From Polaribacter sp. Q13 (GTDB taxonomy: Bacteria; Bacteroidota; Bacteroidia; Flavobacteriales; Flavobacteriaceae): a DNA stretch of 64,000 nucleotides. Positions 9,341 through 17,323 of the stretch are shown piece by piece. The notes below the pieces were generated by a model. The model had not been told where the DNA came from. It saw only the letters and a program-made list of their open reading frames with translations, and ran no database searches. Position 1 is the stretch's first letter. Each line of letters opens with the position of its first letter. The stretch spans positions 764,001 to 828,000 of the forward strand of contig NZ_CP074436.1 in the NCBI RefSeq assembly GCF_016858305.2. Reading direction: 5' to 3'. The position numbers and the translations under genes were made by a program.

Positions 9341-10417
9341 TTATAATTGATTACTACGATCAAAATAACTGATAAATAAATCGACCACATAATTATAAGA
9401 CTGCACACCTTTGTCTTGTTTATTTGCTTTTAAATAGGCATTGTATCCTTTTTTAACTAGTGGTTCAAACGGATTTTTATATTGTTGCCAAAAAACATAA
9501 CTCGCATTAAAATCTTTAGAAACTCCTTTGTGAACGCTTTTCCAAAGTTCTTGTGATAAAGAATTATCTCGTTTTCTTAATTCGGAAATGCAATACCCAA
9601 AAGCCATTCTATAACTAGCGTATTTAAAATAAAGATCATCATTATAATTTGCCGCTAAAAAACCGACAAAATTCGCCTCATTTTCGGCTGCAAAACCAAT
9701 TTGATGCGCCATTTCATGACAGGTTGTAGTTGGGTAACTAGTTTTTGGAAGTCTGTCGTTTACTTGTGCTTCTCCCGTTAACGGGTTTAAATATCCTGCA
9801 GTTCCATTATAGGATTGTAACAAACTCATTAAAGAACTTTTTACAGATTTATGTTGATATTTTAATTGCGAAAAATCTTTAGATAAATTTTCATAACCAG
9901 AAACGGCCATTGTGTACATTTCTTTTTGAGAATAGGGGTTTTCTACCTTTAAGGTATCGTTTTTGGTGATTTCTAATTGATATTCATTTAGCTTTTCAAT
10001 AACATGTGCTGTTACTTTTTGAAGTTGTTCTGTGCTGTATTTGTTTTGTTGATAATTTAAGTTTTTAGCCAAAGGTTCTCGGTAATAATTCAATCCCCAA
10101 AAGAGATAAAAACAAAAATAGATGACAGATAAAACAGCTGTAAAGTGAATAATCTTGGAAATAAAGTTTTTAAATCTGGCTTTTATCAATCTAACTATAA
10201 AACGAATAAAAATAAAGAGTCCGAAAGCCAATAATACATCACCAACAGAAAATGGAATCCAGCCTAAAATAATCCTAAAAAATGATGAAATAGGAGGGTA
10301 GATTCCGTTAGAATAGTATTTTTCTATAAATGCAGCATTTTCTGCAGCCAATTGAATTGATATTATTTGAATTGGAAGTAGAATTGTAAGTATTAAATGT
10401 TTTTTATTAATTTTCAA
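9341..10417 (-). CDS. DUF3810 membrane metalloprotease-like protein
   Basis: This 358-residue protein has three hydrophobic segments at its N-terminus (about 8-25, 55-78, 90-108). A soluble domain follows with the zinc-metalloprotease motif HEMAH at 234-238 and a downstream Glu pair in ENEANF (245-247) that could supply the third ligand. This matches DUF3810, a Bacteroidetes family of predicted membrane-anchored zinc peptidases. The domain is probably on the periplasmic side. It stands alone, divergent from dnaB. Substrate unknown. Confidence 0.88.
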   Translation of the reverse strand: MKINKKHLILTILLPIQIISIQLAAENAAFIEKYYSNGIYPPISSFFRIILGWIPFSVGDVLLAFGLFIFIRFIVRLIKARFKNFISKIIHFTAVLSVIYFCFYLFWGLNYYREPLAKNLNYQQNKYSTEQLQKVTAHVIEKLNEYQLEITKNDTLKVENPYSQKEMYTMAVSGYENLSKDFSQLKYQHKSVKSSLMSLLQSYNGTAGYLNPLTGEAQVNDRLPKTSYPTTTCHEMAHQIGFAAENEANFVGFLAANYNDDLYFKYASYRMAFGYCISELRKRDNSLSQELWKSVHKGVSKDFNASYVFWQQYKNPFEPLVKKGYNAYLKANKQDKGVQSYNYVVDLFISYFDRSNQL

Positions 10418-10618
10418 GGATACTATTTTGGCTTAAATAAGCGTTTATATATATTCAAAAAAGAGGGTATTCTTGTTTTGAAACTTTCAACTTGTTGGTA
10501 AAAATAACATTTCATTTTGGAAGTTGACTGGTTATTAACAAGATAATAACAATTTTGTTTACAATAAATGTTCACAAATTAAAGCAAAGTTTAACAGACC
10601 AATTTCAACCTAAAAAAG

Positions 10619-10626
10619 TACATTTG
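10619..10626 (+). promoter_or_regulatory. Predicted -7 box of dnaB
   Basis: TACATTTG matches TAnnTTTG and lies only 5 bp before the dnaB ATG, so the transcript would be leaderless or nearly so. No convincing -33 box is visible. Confidence 0.45.
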
Positions 10627-10631
10627 TAGCC

Positions 10632-12146
10632 ATGGAAAAAACGACTCCTGTTACGGGTAAAAAGATAGATAAATCAAGATTAGTACAACTTGAGAAAGGG
10701 AAAATTCCGCCGCAGGCAGTAGAGTTAGAAGAAGCTGTACTTGGCGCAATGATGATTGATAAAAAAGGTATTGACGATGTTATAGACATTTTAAGTGCCG
10801 ATGCTTTTTACGATCAGAAACACCAAGATATATACGCAACTATTTACGAATTGTTTCAAAACTCTGAACCAATTGACCTTTTAACAGTATCTAACTTGTT
10901 AAAAAAGAATGGAAAACTAGAATTTGTTGGTGGTGATTTCTTTTTAATTCGTTTAACTCAAAAGGTGGCTTCTTCTGCCCACATTGAGTTTCATGCTAGA
11001 ATTATTCTTCAAAAATTTATTCAACGTAGATTAATTTCCATTTCTAGTGAAATTATAGAAAATGCCTACGATGAAAGTACGGATGTTTTCGATTTATTAG
11101 ATGATGCAGAGGCAAAACTTTTTGAAGTTACCCAAGGGAATTTAAAAAAGAGTTCTGAAGATGCAGGTTCTTTAGTAAAGCAAGCTTTGGCTAAAATTCA
11201 AGAAATTGGAAACCAAGAAGGAATGTCTGGTTTGGCAACTGGTTTTACCAAATTAGACGCCTTAACTTCTGGATGGCAACCATCCGATTTAGTGATTATT
11301 GCTGCACGTCCTGGTATGGGAAAAACGGCATTTGTAATTTCTATGGCAAAAAACATGGCTATTGATTTTGGTCATGGTGTTGCCGTATTCTCGTTAGAGA
11401 TGTCTTCTGTTCAGTTGATTACGCGTATGATTTCTTCGGAAACAGGCTTAACATCAGAAAAATTAAGAAAAGGAAACTTAGAACCACACGAATGGGAACA
11501 GTTAAACGTAAAAGTTAAGAAATTATCTGATGCACCTATTTTTATTGATGATACACCGTCTCTTTCTGTATTTGATTTACGTGCAAAAGCACGAAGATTG
11601 GTATCTCAACACGGAGTTAGAATTATTGTAATTGATTATTTACAATTGATGACTGCCGGTGGAAAATCTAATGGAAATCGTGAACAAGAAATCTCTATGA
11701 TTTCTAGAAACTTAAAGGCTTTAGCAAAAGAATTAGAAGTACCAGTAATTGCACTTTCTCAGTTATCTCGTGCGGTAGAAACGCGTGGAGGATCTAAAAG
11801 ACCTTTATTGTCTGATTTACGTGAATCTGGAGCAATTGAGCAAGATGCCGATATTGTATCGTTTATTTTCCGTCCAGAATACTACGGAATGACAGAGTGG
11901 GATGATGATGATCATTCACCATGTGAGGGACAAGGAGAATTTATTGTTGCAAAACACAGAAATGGTGGATTGGAAAATATCCGTTTAAAATTTACGGGAC
12001 ATTTAGCAAAATTCTCAGATTTAGAAGAAGGATTTAGTAGTGAATTCCAATCGTCTATGAATGCAGATTTCCCTGAAGATCCTTTTGCAGGACAAGGAGG
12101 AGTGGACCCGAAAGATGCTTTTGGAAGTGATGATGTTCCTTTTTAA
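10632..12146 (+). CDS. dnaB: Replicative DNA helicase DnaB
   Basis: This 504-residue hexameric 5'-3' helicase unwinds DNA ahead of the replisome. The N-terminal DnaB domain (about 25-130) contains PPQAVELEEAVLGAMM. The C-terminal RecA-like domain has Walker A RPGMGKT (226-232), FSLEMS (253-258), Walker B IIVIDYLQL (331-339) and DLRESGAIEQDAD near 395-407. The acidic, glycine-containing C-terminal tail ends in DDVPF, similar to the single-stranded-DNA-binding-protein tail and possibly a protein-interaction peptide (inference). Length is normal for Bacteroidetes. It is a single-gene unit with its own terminator. Confidence 0.97.
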   Translation: MEKTTPVTGKKIDKSRLVQLEKGKIPPQAVELEEAVLGAMMIDKKGIDDVIDILSADAFYDQKHQDIYATIYELFQNSEPIDLLTVSNLLKKNGKLEFVGGDFFLIRLTQKVASSAHIEFHARIILQKFIQRRLISISSEIIENAYDESTDVFDLLDDAEAKLFEVTQGNLKKSSEDAGSLVKQALAKIQEIGNQEGMSGLATGFTKLDALTSGWQPSDLVIIAARPGMGKTAFVISMAKNMAIDFGHGVAVFSLEMSSVQLITRMISSETGLTSEKLRKGNLEPHEWEQLNVKVKKLSDAPIFIDDTPSLSVFDLRAKARRLVSQHGVRIIVIDYLQLMTAGGKSNGNREQEISMISRNLKALAKELEVPVIALSQLSRAVETRGGSKRPLLSDLRESGAIEQDADIVSFIFRPEYYGMTEWDDDDHSPCEGQGEFIVAKHRNGGLENIRLKFTGHLAKFSDLEEGFSSEFQSSMNADFPEDPFAGQGGVDPKDAFGSDDVPF

Positions 12147-12171
12147 AACATAAAGAATTTATAATATTATA

Positions 12172-12212
12172 AAAATACACAATTACTTTAAAGCAATTGT
12201 GTATTTTAGTTT
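12172..12212 (+). terminator. Terminator after dnaB
   Basis: A 13-bp perfect stem (AAAATACACAATT at 12172-12184 with its complement at 12195-12207), 10-base loop, then T-rich sequence. Confidence 0.75.
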
Positions 12213-12323
12213 TTAGAAACGAAACAAATCTTAACTAAACATACTCTATTCCTTCTTTTTAACTCAAAGTAGACATCATTTATTTATATTTATTTTTAGA
12301 TTTAAATTTACTTTTTATTTTCG

Positions 12324-12331
12324 TAACTTTG
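12324..12331 (+). promoter_or_regulatory. Predicted -7 box of the toxin-antitoxin operon
   Basis: TAACTTTG fits TAnnTTTG, 18 bp before the antitoxin ATG. The upstream -33 region is only T-rich. Confidence 0.5.
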
Positions 12332-12349
12332 AAAAGCAAATAATTATTT

Positions 12350-12577
12350 ATGAATATTCAAGCAAGAAAATTAAGTTTAATAGAATATTTAGTTTCTCTA
12401 AAAGATGAAAATCTGTTTGAGAAGATAGAAGAATCTGTTTTAGAATTGAAAGGTTCTAAATTATCAATATTTACTGAAGAAGAACTAATTTTGAGAGCAG
12501 AAGAAGCTAATTTAGATTATAATAAAGGAAACTATTCTACTCAAGAAGACTTAGAAAAGGAAAGTAAAAATTGGTAG
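12350..12577 (+). CDS. Type II antitoxin-like protein
   Basis: A 75-residue acidic protein beginning MNIQARKLSLIEYLV, the usual opening of a Bacteroidetes antitoxin family paired with RelE/ParE toxins. The N-terminal half looks helical; the C-terminal half (YNKGNYSTQEDLEKES) should wrap the toxin. No obvious DNA-binding ribbon-helix-helix is visible, so whether it represses its own promoter is unclear. The toxin gene starts 1 bp after the stop, so the pair is translationally linked. Confidence 0.82.
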   Translation: MNIQARKLSLIEYLVSLKDENLFEKIEESVLELKGSKLSIFTEEELILRAEEANLDYNKGNYSTQEDLEKESKNW

Positions 12578-12578
12578 A

Positions 12579-12887
12579 ATGGAAATAATTTGGTCTGATT
12601 TTGCTAAAATAATATTGAAAGAGATTCATTATTATTACAAAAAGAAAGCGAATAAAATAATTGCTGATAATATAAAAAAAGATATTTTTTCTACAACAAA
12701 ACAGTTAGTAAATTTTCCTAATTCTGGAACCGAAGAAAACGCCTTAAAAGTTTTAAATCAAAACCATAAATATCTCATTAGTGGAAATTTTAAAATTATT
12801 TATAGACCTATAAAAGAAGGCATATTAATTACTGATGTTTTTGATACAAGGCAAAACCCTGAAAAAATTAATAACGCAAATAGATAG
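12579..12887 (+). CDS. RelE/ParE-family toxin
   Basis: This 102-residue protein has the RelE/ParE fold pattern: MEIIWSDFAKIILKEI, a long helix region with lysines, then NHKYLISGNFKIIYRP and ILITDVFDTRQNP, the strand motifs typical of ParE/RelE proteins. Family members inhibit gyrase (ParE) or cut mRNA on the ribosome (RelE); the sequence alone does not decide which. It follows the antitoxin by 1 bp. The next gene starts 5 bp downstream with TTG, suggesting the module was inserted just before it. Confidence 0.85.
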   Translation: MEIIWSDFAKIILKEIHYYYKKKANKIIADNIKKDIFSTTKQLVNFPNSGTEENALKVLNQNHKYLISGNFKIIYRPIKEGILITDVFDTRQNPEKINNANR

Positions 12888-12892
12888 TTTTT

Positions 12893-14152
12893 TTGAAAAC
12901 ATCCCTAACAATCTTAATATTTCTCTTAATCTCAAACTCAATTTGGGCATCATTCATTTATGTGCCTATGAGTCATGATAATCAGAAAAACCACTTAAAA
13001 GCCTACGGAATTGTTTATTTTTCTTTAGAAGCCAGTTTAAAATCGAAATGGTTATTAAATTATGATGGAGGTGCTTTTTTAATAGAAAATAATAAGATTG
13101 TAGAAAATGAATGTAAAATACGTGGAGTTTCTTATCAAATAATTTCGGATGCAAAAGCGCAATTGATATTGCAAGAAATTTCATCACCATCTTCTAATCA
13201 AGATGCGGTAACTTTAGAAAAAGCGCCAAAAATAGCGGTGTATTCTCCAAAAGATAAAATGCCTTGGGATGATGCTGTAACCATGGTTTTAACGTATGCT
13301 GAAATTCCGTTTGATGTTATTTATGACAAAGAAGTATTGGCAGACAAACTACTATTATATGAATGGTTGCATTTACATCACGAAGACTTTACGGGACAAT
13401 ATGGGAAGTTTTATGGAGCATTTAGAACAGCACCTTGGTACGTAGAAGGAAAGTTTAGAGCAGAAAAACAGGCAAAAGAACTAGGTTTCTCTAAGGTTTC
13501 GGAAGAAAAATTAGCGGTTGCAAAAAAGATAAGGGATTACGTAATTGGTGGCGGTTTTATGTTTGCCATGTGCTCTGCAACGGATAGTTTTGATATTGCA
13601 TTATCCGCAGAAGGTGTAGATATTGCTGAGGCTATGTTTGATGGAGATGCATCTGAATTAAATTATCAATCGAAAATAAACTACAATAAAACTTTTGCTT
13701 TTAAAGATTATCAGTTAATTAAAAACCCAACAACTTATGAGTTTTCTACCATAGATATGACGAGTAAGCGTAAAATTCCAAAAACATCAGATTATTTTTC
13801 TTTAGGTGAATTTTCAGCAAAATGGGATCCTGTGCCTACCATGTTAACCCAAAATCATACGACTTTAGTAAAAGGGTTTATGGGGCAAACAACTTCATTC
13901 GACAGAAATACAATAAAAACAAATGTGTTGGTTTTAGGTGAAAACAAAGTAAATAGAGAAGCACGTTATATTCATGGAACCAAAGGAAAAGGAATGTTTA
14001 CTTTTTATGGAGGTCATGATCCTGAAGATTATACCCACAGAGTCGGCGATCCTAAAACCGAATTAGATTTGCATCCAACATCACCAGGTTATCGTTTAAT
14101 TTTGAATAATGTATTGTTTCCTGCGGCAAAGAAAAAGAAGCAAAAAACATAA
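12893..14152 (+). CDS. Conserved exported protein, often labelled 'asparagine synthetase B'
   Basis: This 419-residue protein has a signal peptide (hydrophobic 5-18, cleavage near IWASF). I recognise it as a strongly conserved Bacteroidetes protein that databases call asparagine synthetase B, but I see no glutamine amidotransferase or synthetase motifs, so that name is probably wrong. Conserved blocks include the EWLHLHHEDFTGQYGKFYG region and YYGGHDPEDY-like FYGGHDPEDYTHR. They suggest a class I glutamine-amidotransferase-like or glycosidase-like fold; function is open. Start: only TTG at 12893 keeps the signal peptide; the first ATG (12968) would remove it. It lies 5 bp after the toxin gene. 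The basic tail KKKKQKT is typical of the family. Confidence 0.8.
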   Translation: MKTSLTILIFLLISNSIWASFIYVPMSHDNQKNHLKAYGIVYFSLEASLKSKWLLNYDGGAFLIENNKIVENECKIRGVSYQIISDAKAQLILQEISSPSSNQDAVTLEKAPKIAVYSPKDKMPWDDAVTMVLTYAEIPFDVIYDKEVLADKLLLYEWLHLHHEDFTGQYGKFYGAFRTAPWYVEGKFRAEKQAKELGFSKVSEEKLAVAKKIRDYVIGGGFMFAMCSATDSFDIALSAEGVDIAEAMFDGDASELNYQSKINYNKTFAFKDYQLIKNPTTYEFSTIDMTSKRKIPKTSDYFSLGEFSAKWDPVPTMLTQNHTTLVKGFMGQTTSFDRNTIKTNVLVLGENKVNREARYIHGTKGKGMFTFYGGHDPEDYTHRVGDPKTELDLHPTSPGYRLILNNVLFPAAKKKKQKT

Positions 14153-14232
14153 ATTTTTGGTATTTAGAATTCACTTTTTGTAGAAATTTTATTTTAATTG
14201 TTCATAAAGCTGATTTTTGCTTATAAATAATC

Positions 14233-14263
14233 TTGTAAGTTGCTATTAAAAAAATTACTTTTG
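14233..14263 (+). promoter_or_regulatory. Predicted promoter of the transketolase subunit gene
   Basis: TTG (14233-14235), 20-bp spacer, TACTTTTG (14256-14263): a full match to the Bacteroidetes vegetative promoter, 19 bp before the ATG. Confidence 0.65.
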
Positions 14264-14282
14264 TCCAAATTAAAATAAAAAA

Positions 14283-15128
14283 ATGCCAACAACACAACAA
14301 TTACAAGATTTTACGCAACAAGTTCGTAGAGATATATTACGTATGGTTCATAAAGTAAATTCTGGTCACCCAGGAGGATCTTTAGGATGTGCAGAATTTA
14401 TTACTTGTCTTTATCAAGAAGTAATGGATTATTCTACAGATTTTACAATGGACGGAAAGAATGAAGATTTATTTTTCCTATCAAACGGACATATTTCTCC
14501 AGTTTTTTATAGTGTTTTGGCACATAGTGGATTTTTCCCTGTAGAAGAATTAGCTACTTTTAGATTGTTAAACTCTCGTTTACAAGGACACCCTACTACG
14601 CATGAAGGTTTGCCTGGGGTAAGAATTGCTTCTGGTTCTTTAGGTCAAGGAATGTCTAATGGTTTAGGTGCTGCACAAGCTAAAAAATTAAACGGAGACG
14701 ATAAAATAGTGTATACTCTACATGGTGATGGTGAATTGCAAGAAGGGCAGAACTGGGAAGCAATTATGTATGCATCAGCAAAAAAAGTGGATAACATTAT
14801 TGCAACAATCGATTTAAACGGTAAACAAATTGACGGTTCTACAGACGAAGTTTTACCAATGGGAAGCATCAGAGCAAAATTTGAAGCTTTTGGTTGGGAT
14901 GTTTTAGATGTTGAAAAAGGAAATGATATTGAGGCTATTTTAGCAGGTTTAGCGGAAGCGAAAGCGTTAACAGGAAAAGGAAAACCAGTTTGTATTTTAT
15001 TGCATACAGAAATGGGGAATGGAGTAGATTTTATGATGCACACACATGCATGGCATGGTAAAGCACCAAGTGATGAGCAGTTAGAAAATGCTTTGGCTCA
15101 AAACCCAGCTACTTTAGGAGATTACTAG
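14283..15128 (+). CDS. Transketolase N-terminal (ThDP-binding) subunit
   Basis: This 281-residue protein is the thiamine-diphosphate pyrophosphate-binding half of transketolase, which moves two-carbon ketol units in the pentose phosphate pathway. Signatures are SGHPGGSLG (about 27-35), the GDGELQEGQNWEA region (about 144-156) and a C-terminal HAWHGKAP. The pyrimidine-binding and C-terminal domains are absent, as in bacteria with a split enzyme. The partner subunit gene is normally next door but here a terminator and bshA follow, so it must be elsewhere. The activity needs both halves. Confidence 0.93.
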   Translation: MPTTQQLQDFTQQVRRDILRMVHKVNSGHPGGSLGCAEFITCLYQEVMDYSTDFTMDGKNEDLFFLSNGHISPVFYSVLAHSGFFPVEELATFRLLNSRLQGHPTTHEGLPGVRIASGSLGQGMSNGLGAAQAKKLNGDDKIVYTLHGDGELQEGQNWEAIMYASAKKVDNIIATIDLNGKQIDGSTDEVLPMGSIRAKFEAFGWDVLDVEKGNDIEAILAGLAEAKALTGKGKPVCILLHTEMGNGVDFMMHTHAWHGKAPSDEQLENALAQNPATLGDY

Positions 15129-15165
15129 AAACTTGAATTGTTAACTTCAATTTTTAAAATATTTA

Positions 15166-15201
15166 AAAAGGCTTTTCAATTTTATTGAAAAGCTTTTTTT
15201 T
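15166..15201 (+). terminator. Terminator after the transketolase subunit gene
   Basis: GCTTTTCAAT (15171-15180) pairs with ATTGAAAAGC (15184-15193), followed by eight T residues. Confidence 0.85.
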
Positions 15202-15310
15202 ATGCTTTTATTTAGATTTTGACTGTAAGAATACCTTTATCTTTACAACTAACAAGTTGATGTTAAATCGATCTTTTAATTTTATGAATCATAAAATATT
15301 TGAATAAATA

Positions 15311-16447
15311 ATGAAAATAGGAATTGTTTGTTATCCAACATTTGGAGGAAGTGGAGTAGTAGCTACAGAATTAGGAATGGCTTTGGCAGATAAAGGTCAT
15401 GAGGTGCATTTTATTACGTATAACCAGCCGGTTCGATTAGATTTTATTTCGCATAATTTACATTTTCATCAAGTCCTTTTAGAAGAATACCCTTTATTTC
15501 AATACCAACCTTATGAGTTGGCTTTGTCTAGTAAAATGGTAGAAGTTGTAGAAAAATTTGAGCTAGAAGTACTGCATGTGCATTATGCAATTCCGCATGC
15601 CTATGCTGCATACATGGCTAAACAAATGTTAAAAGAAAAAGGGATTCCTGTAAAAGTGGTTACCACATTGCATGGTACAGATATTACTTTAGTGGGTAGT
15701 CATCCAACTTATAAAACAGCCGTAGAATTTAGTATTAATAATTCTGATGTTGTTACTGCAGTTTCTAACGATTTAAAGAAAACATCAAACAGGCTTTTTA
15801 ATATTAAAAAAGACATTAAAGTAATTTATAATTTTATTGATGTAGAAAAGTATGATAAATCACATCAACAAAAATGCAATAGAATTGCGATAGCGAAACC
15901 TCATGAACGTATTTTAACGCATATTAGTAATTTTAGACCTGTAAAAAGAGTAGAAGATGTTATCAAGGTTTTTTATGAAGTGCATAAAGAAATTCCGTCT
16001 AAATTATTATTAGTTGGTGAAGGGCCAGAAAGAGTAAATGCGGAAAATTTAGTAAATAAATTAAAAATTTCTGATGATGTTATGTTTTTAGGAAACAGTT
16101 CTGAAGTTACTAAAATCTTATGTTACTCAGATATTTTCTTATTACCCTCTCAAACAGAGAGTTTTGGTTTAGCTGCATTGGAAGCAATGGCGGCAAAAAC
16201 ACCTGTAATTTCTACAAACACAGGAGGTTTACCCGAAGTAAATATACATGGAGTAACTGGGTATTTAAGTGAGTTAGGAGATGTAAAAGATATGGCAAAA
16301 AATGCCATTTCTATATTAAAAGATGATAAAACGTTAGAAACTTTTAAAAATAATGCCAGAGAACATACTAAAAGATTTTCACTAGAAAATATTTTACCTG
16401 TTTATGAAGAAATATATAAGTCTTGTTATAAAAGCAAGATTTTATAA
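15311..16447 (+). CDS. bshA: N-acetyl-alpha-D-glucosaminyl L-malate synthase BshA
   Basis: This 378-residue GT4-family glycosyltransferase joins UDP-GlcNAc to L-malate, the first step of bacillithiol synthesis in the cytoplasm. Diagnostic features are the start MKIGIVCYPTFGGSGVVAT, LHGTDITLVG (about 120-129), the VGEGPER loop and the EX7E motif region QTESFGLAALEAMA near 278-291. Length and start are typical of BshA. It is a single-gene unit. Bacillithiol as the low-molecular-weight thiol fits with the many redox and electrophile-handling genes in the right half of the window. Confidence 0.95.
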   Translation: MKIGIVCYPTFGGSGVVATELGMALADKGHEVHFITYNQPVRLDFISHNLHFHQVLLEEYPLFQYQPYELALSSKMVEVVEKFELEVLHVHYAIPHAYAAYMAKQMLKEKGIPVKVVTTLHGTDITLVGSHPTYKTAVEFSINNSDVVTAVSNDLKKTSNRLFNIKKDIKVIYNFIDVEKYDKSHQQKCNRIAIAKPHERILTHISNFRPVKRVEDVIKVFYEVHKEIPSKLLLVGEGPERVNAENLVNKLKISDDVMFLGNSSEVTKILCYSDIFLLPSQTESFGLAALEAMAAKTPVISTNTGGLPEVNIHGVTGYLSELGDVKDMAKNAISILKDDKTLETFKNNAREHTKRFSLENILPVYEEIYKSCYKSKIL

Positions 16448-16452
16448 AATGT

Positions 16453-16541
16453 AAAAGAGGTTATCTAAAAAAGAAGTTTTTTGTCAATCTGAATTTATTT
16501 CAGTTTAACAAGATTTTACTCTTTTTAGATAACCTTTTTTT
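16453..16541. repeat. Intergenic repeat with terminator-like ends, copy 2
   Basis: GGTTATCT (16459-16466) and AGATAACC (16527-16534) form the outer stem with A and T runs outside, between the convergent genes bshA and the DUF937 gene. Its 16482-16503 segment is the exact reverse complement of 4913-4934. It probably terminates transcription on both strands. Confidence 0.65.
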
Positions 16542-16563
16542 ATGTTAAATATTTAGAAGGATC

Positions 16564-17202
16564 TTATTTTCCAAAAAGACCACCCAATAAACTTCCAATT
16601 CCTCCAGAACTTTTATTGTCACCTCCTAAAAACATTCCAGCAACATCATCTACAACACTTCCATCACCGTCTGCATCTAATATTTTTTCTAAGAAATTTT
16701 GCTCATTAGCAGTATCATTACCACCTAACATTCCGCCTAATAAACTACCTAATCCAGAAGAATCTGATACGTTATTTTGTTTAGATTGTTTACCTAAAAC
16801 ACCCATTAATAATGGAGCCGCTACTTTTAAAATATTAGCAACAGAGCCTGCGTCTAAACCAGCTTTTTGACCAATAACTTGCTCTACACCTTGTTGTTTA
16901 CTTCCTAAAACATGACTTAAAATTCCGGCACCATCTTGTTTTACGCTTTCATCTACACCACCGTTAAATAAACCACCCAAATTGTCTAAAATACTACCAT
17001 CATGTTTGCCTGATAAAGCCCCCATTAAGCCTGCAGCTCCTTCTGGAGTAGCAGCATTTCTTTCCATAGCTTTCATTAAAACTGGCAAAGCCATTGTTAA
17101 TACACTACCTGTTTTGCTAGCGTCATTTCCTGTAGAACCAGAAACACCAGAAATAATTTGTTTTCCTAAATCACTATTTAATAAGTCTAAAATACCTGCC
17201 AT
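16564..17202 (-). CDS. DUF937 domain protein
   Basis: This 212-residue protein is rich in Gly, Ser and Leu, with no signal peptide. It begins MAGILDLLNSDLGKQII, the standard start of DUF937 proteins, and has repeated LGGL/LLGG segments. Near residue 168 is a DADGDGSVVDDV stretch resembling a calcium-binding EF-hand/dockerin-type loop. DUF937 members are bacterial proteins of unknown function. It is divergent from the symporter gene downstream and convergent with bshA. Confidence 0.87.
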   Translation of the reverse strand: MAGILDLLNSDLGKQIISGVSGSTGNDASKTGSVLTMALPVLMKAMERNAATPEGAAGLMGALSGKHDGSILDNLGGLFNGGVDESVKQDGAGILSHVLGSKQQGVEQVIGQKAGLDAGSVANILKVAAPLLMGVLGKQSKQNNVSDSSGLGSLLGGMLGGNDTANEQNFLEKILDADGDGSVVDDVAGMFLGGDNKSSGGIGSLLGGLFGK

Positions 17203-17323
17203 CTTTATGTTTTTAATAATTAATATGAATGTTTTCTAATTTTATGACACAATATACGAATAAAGTCACGCATTTTTTTAATATTTTATTTATCTTTCAA
17301 AATCTTAATTTTTAAACTATTTA

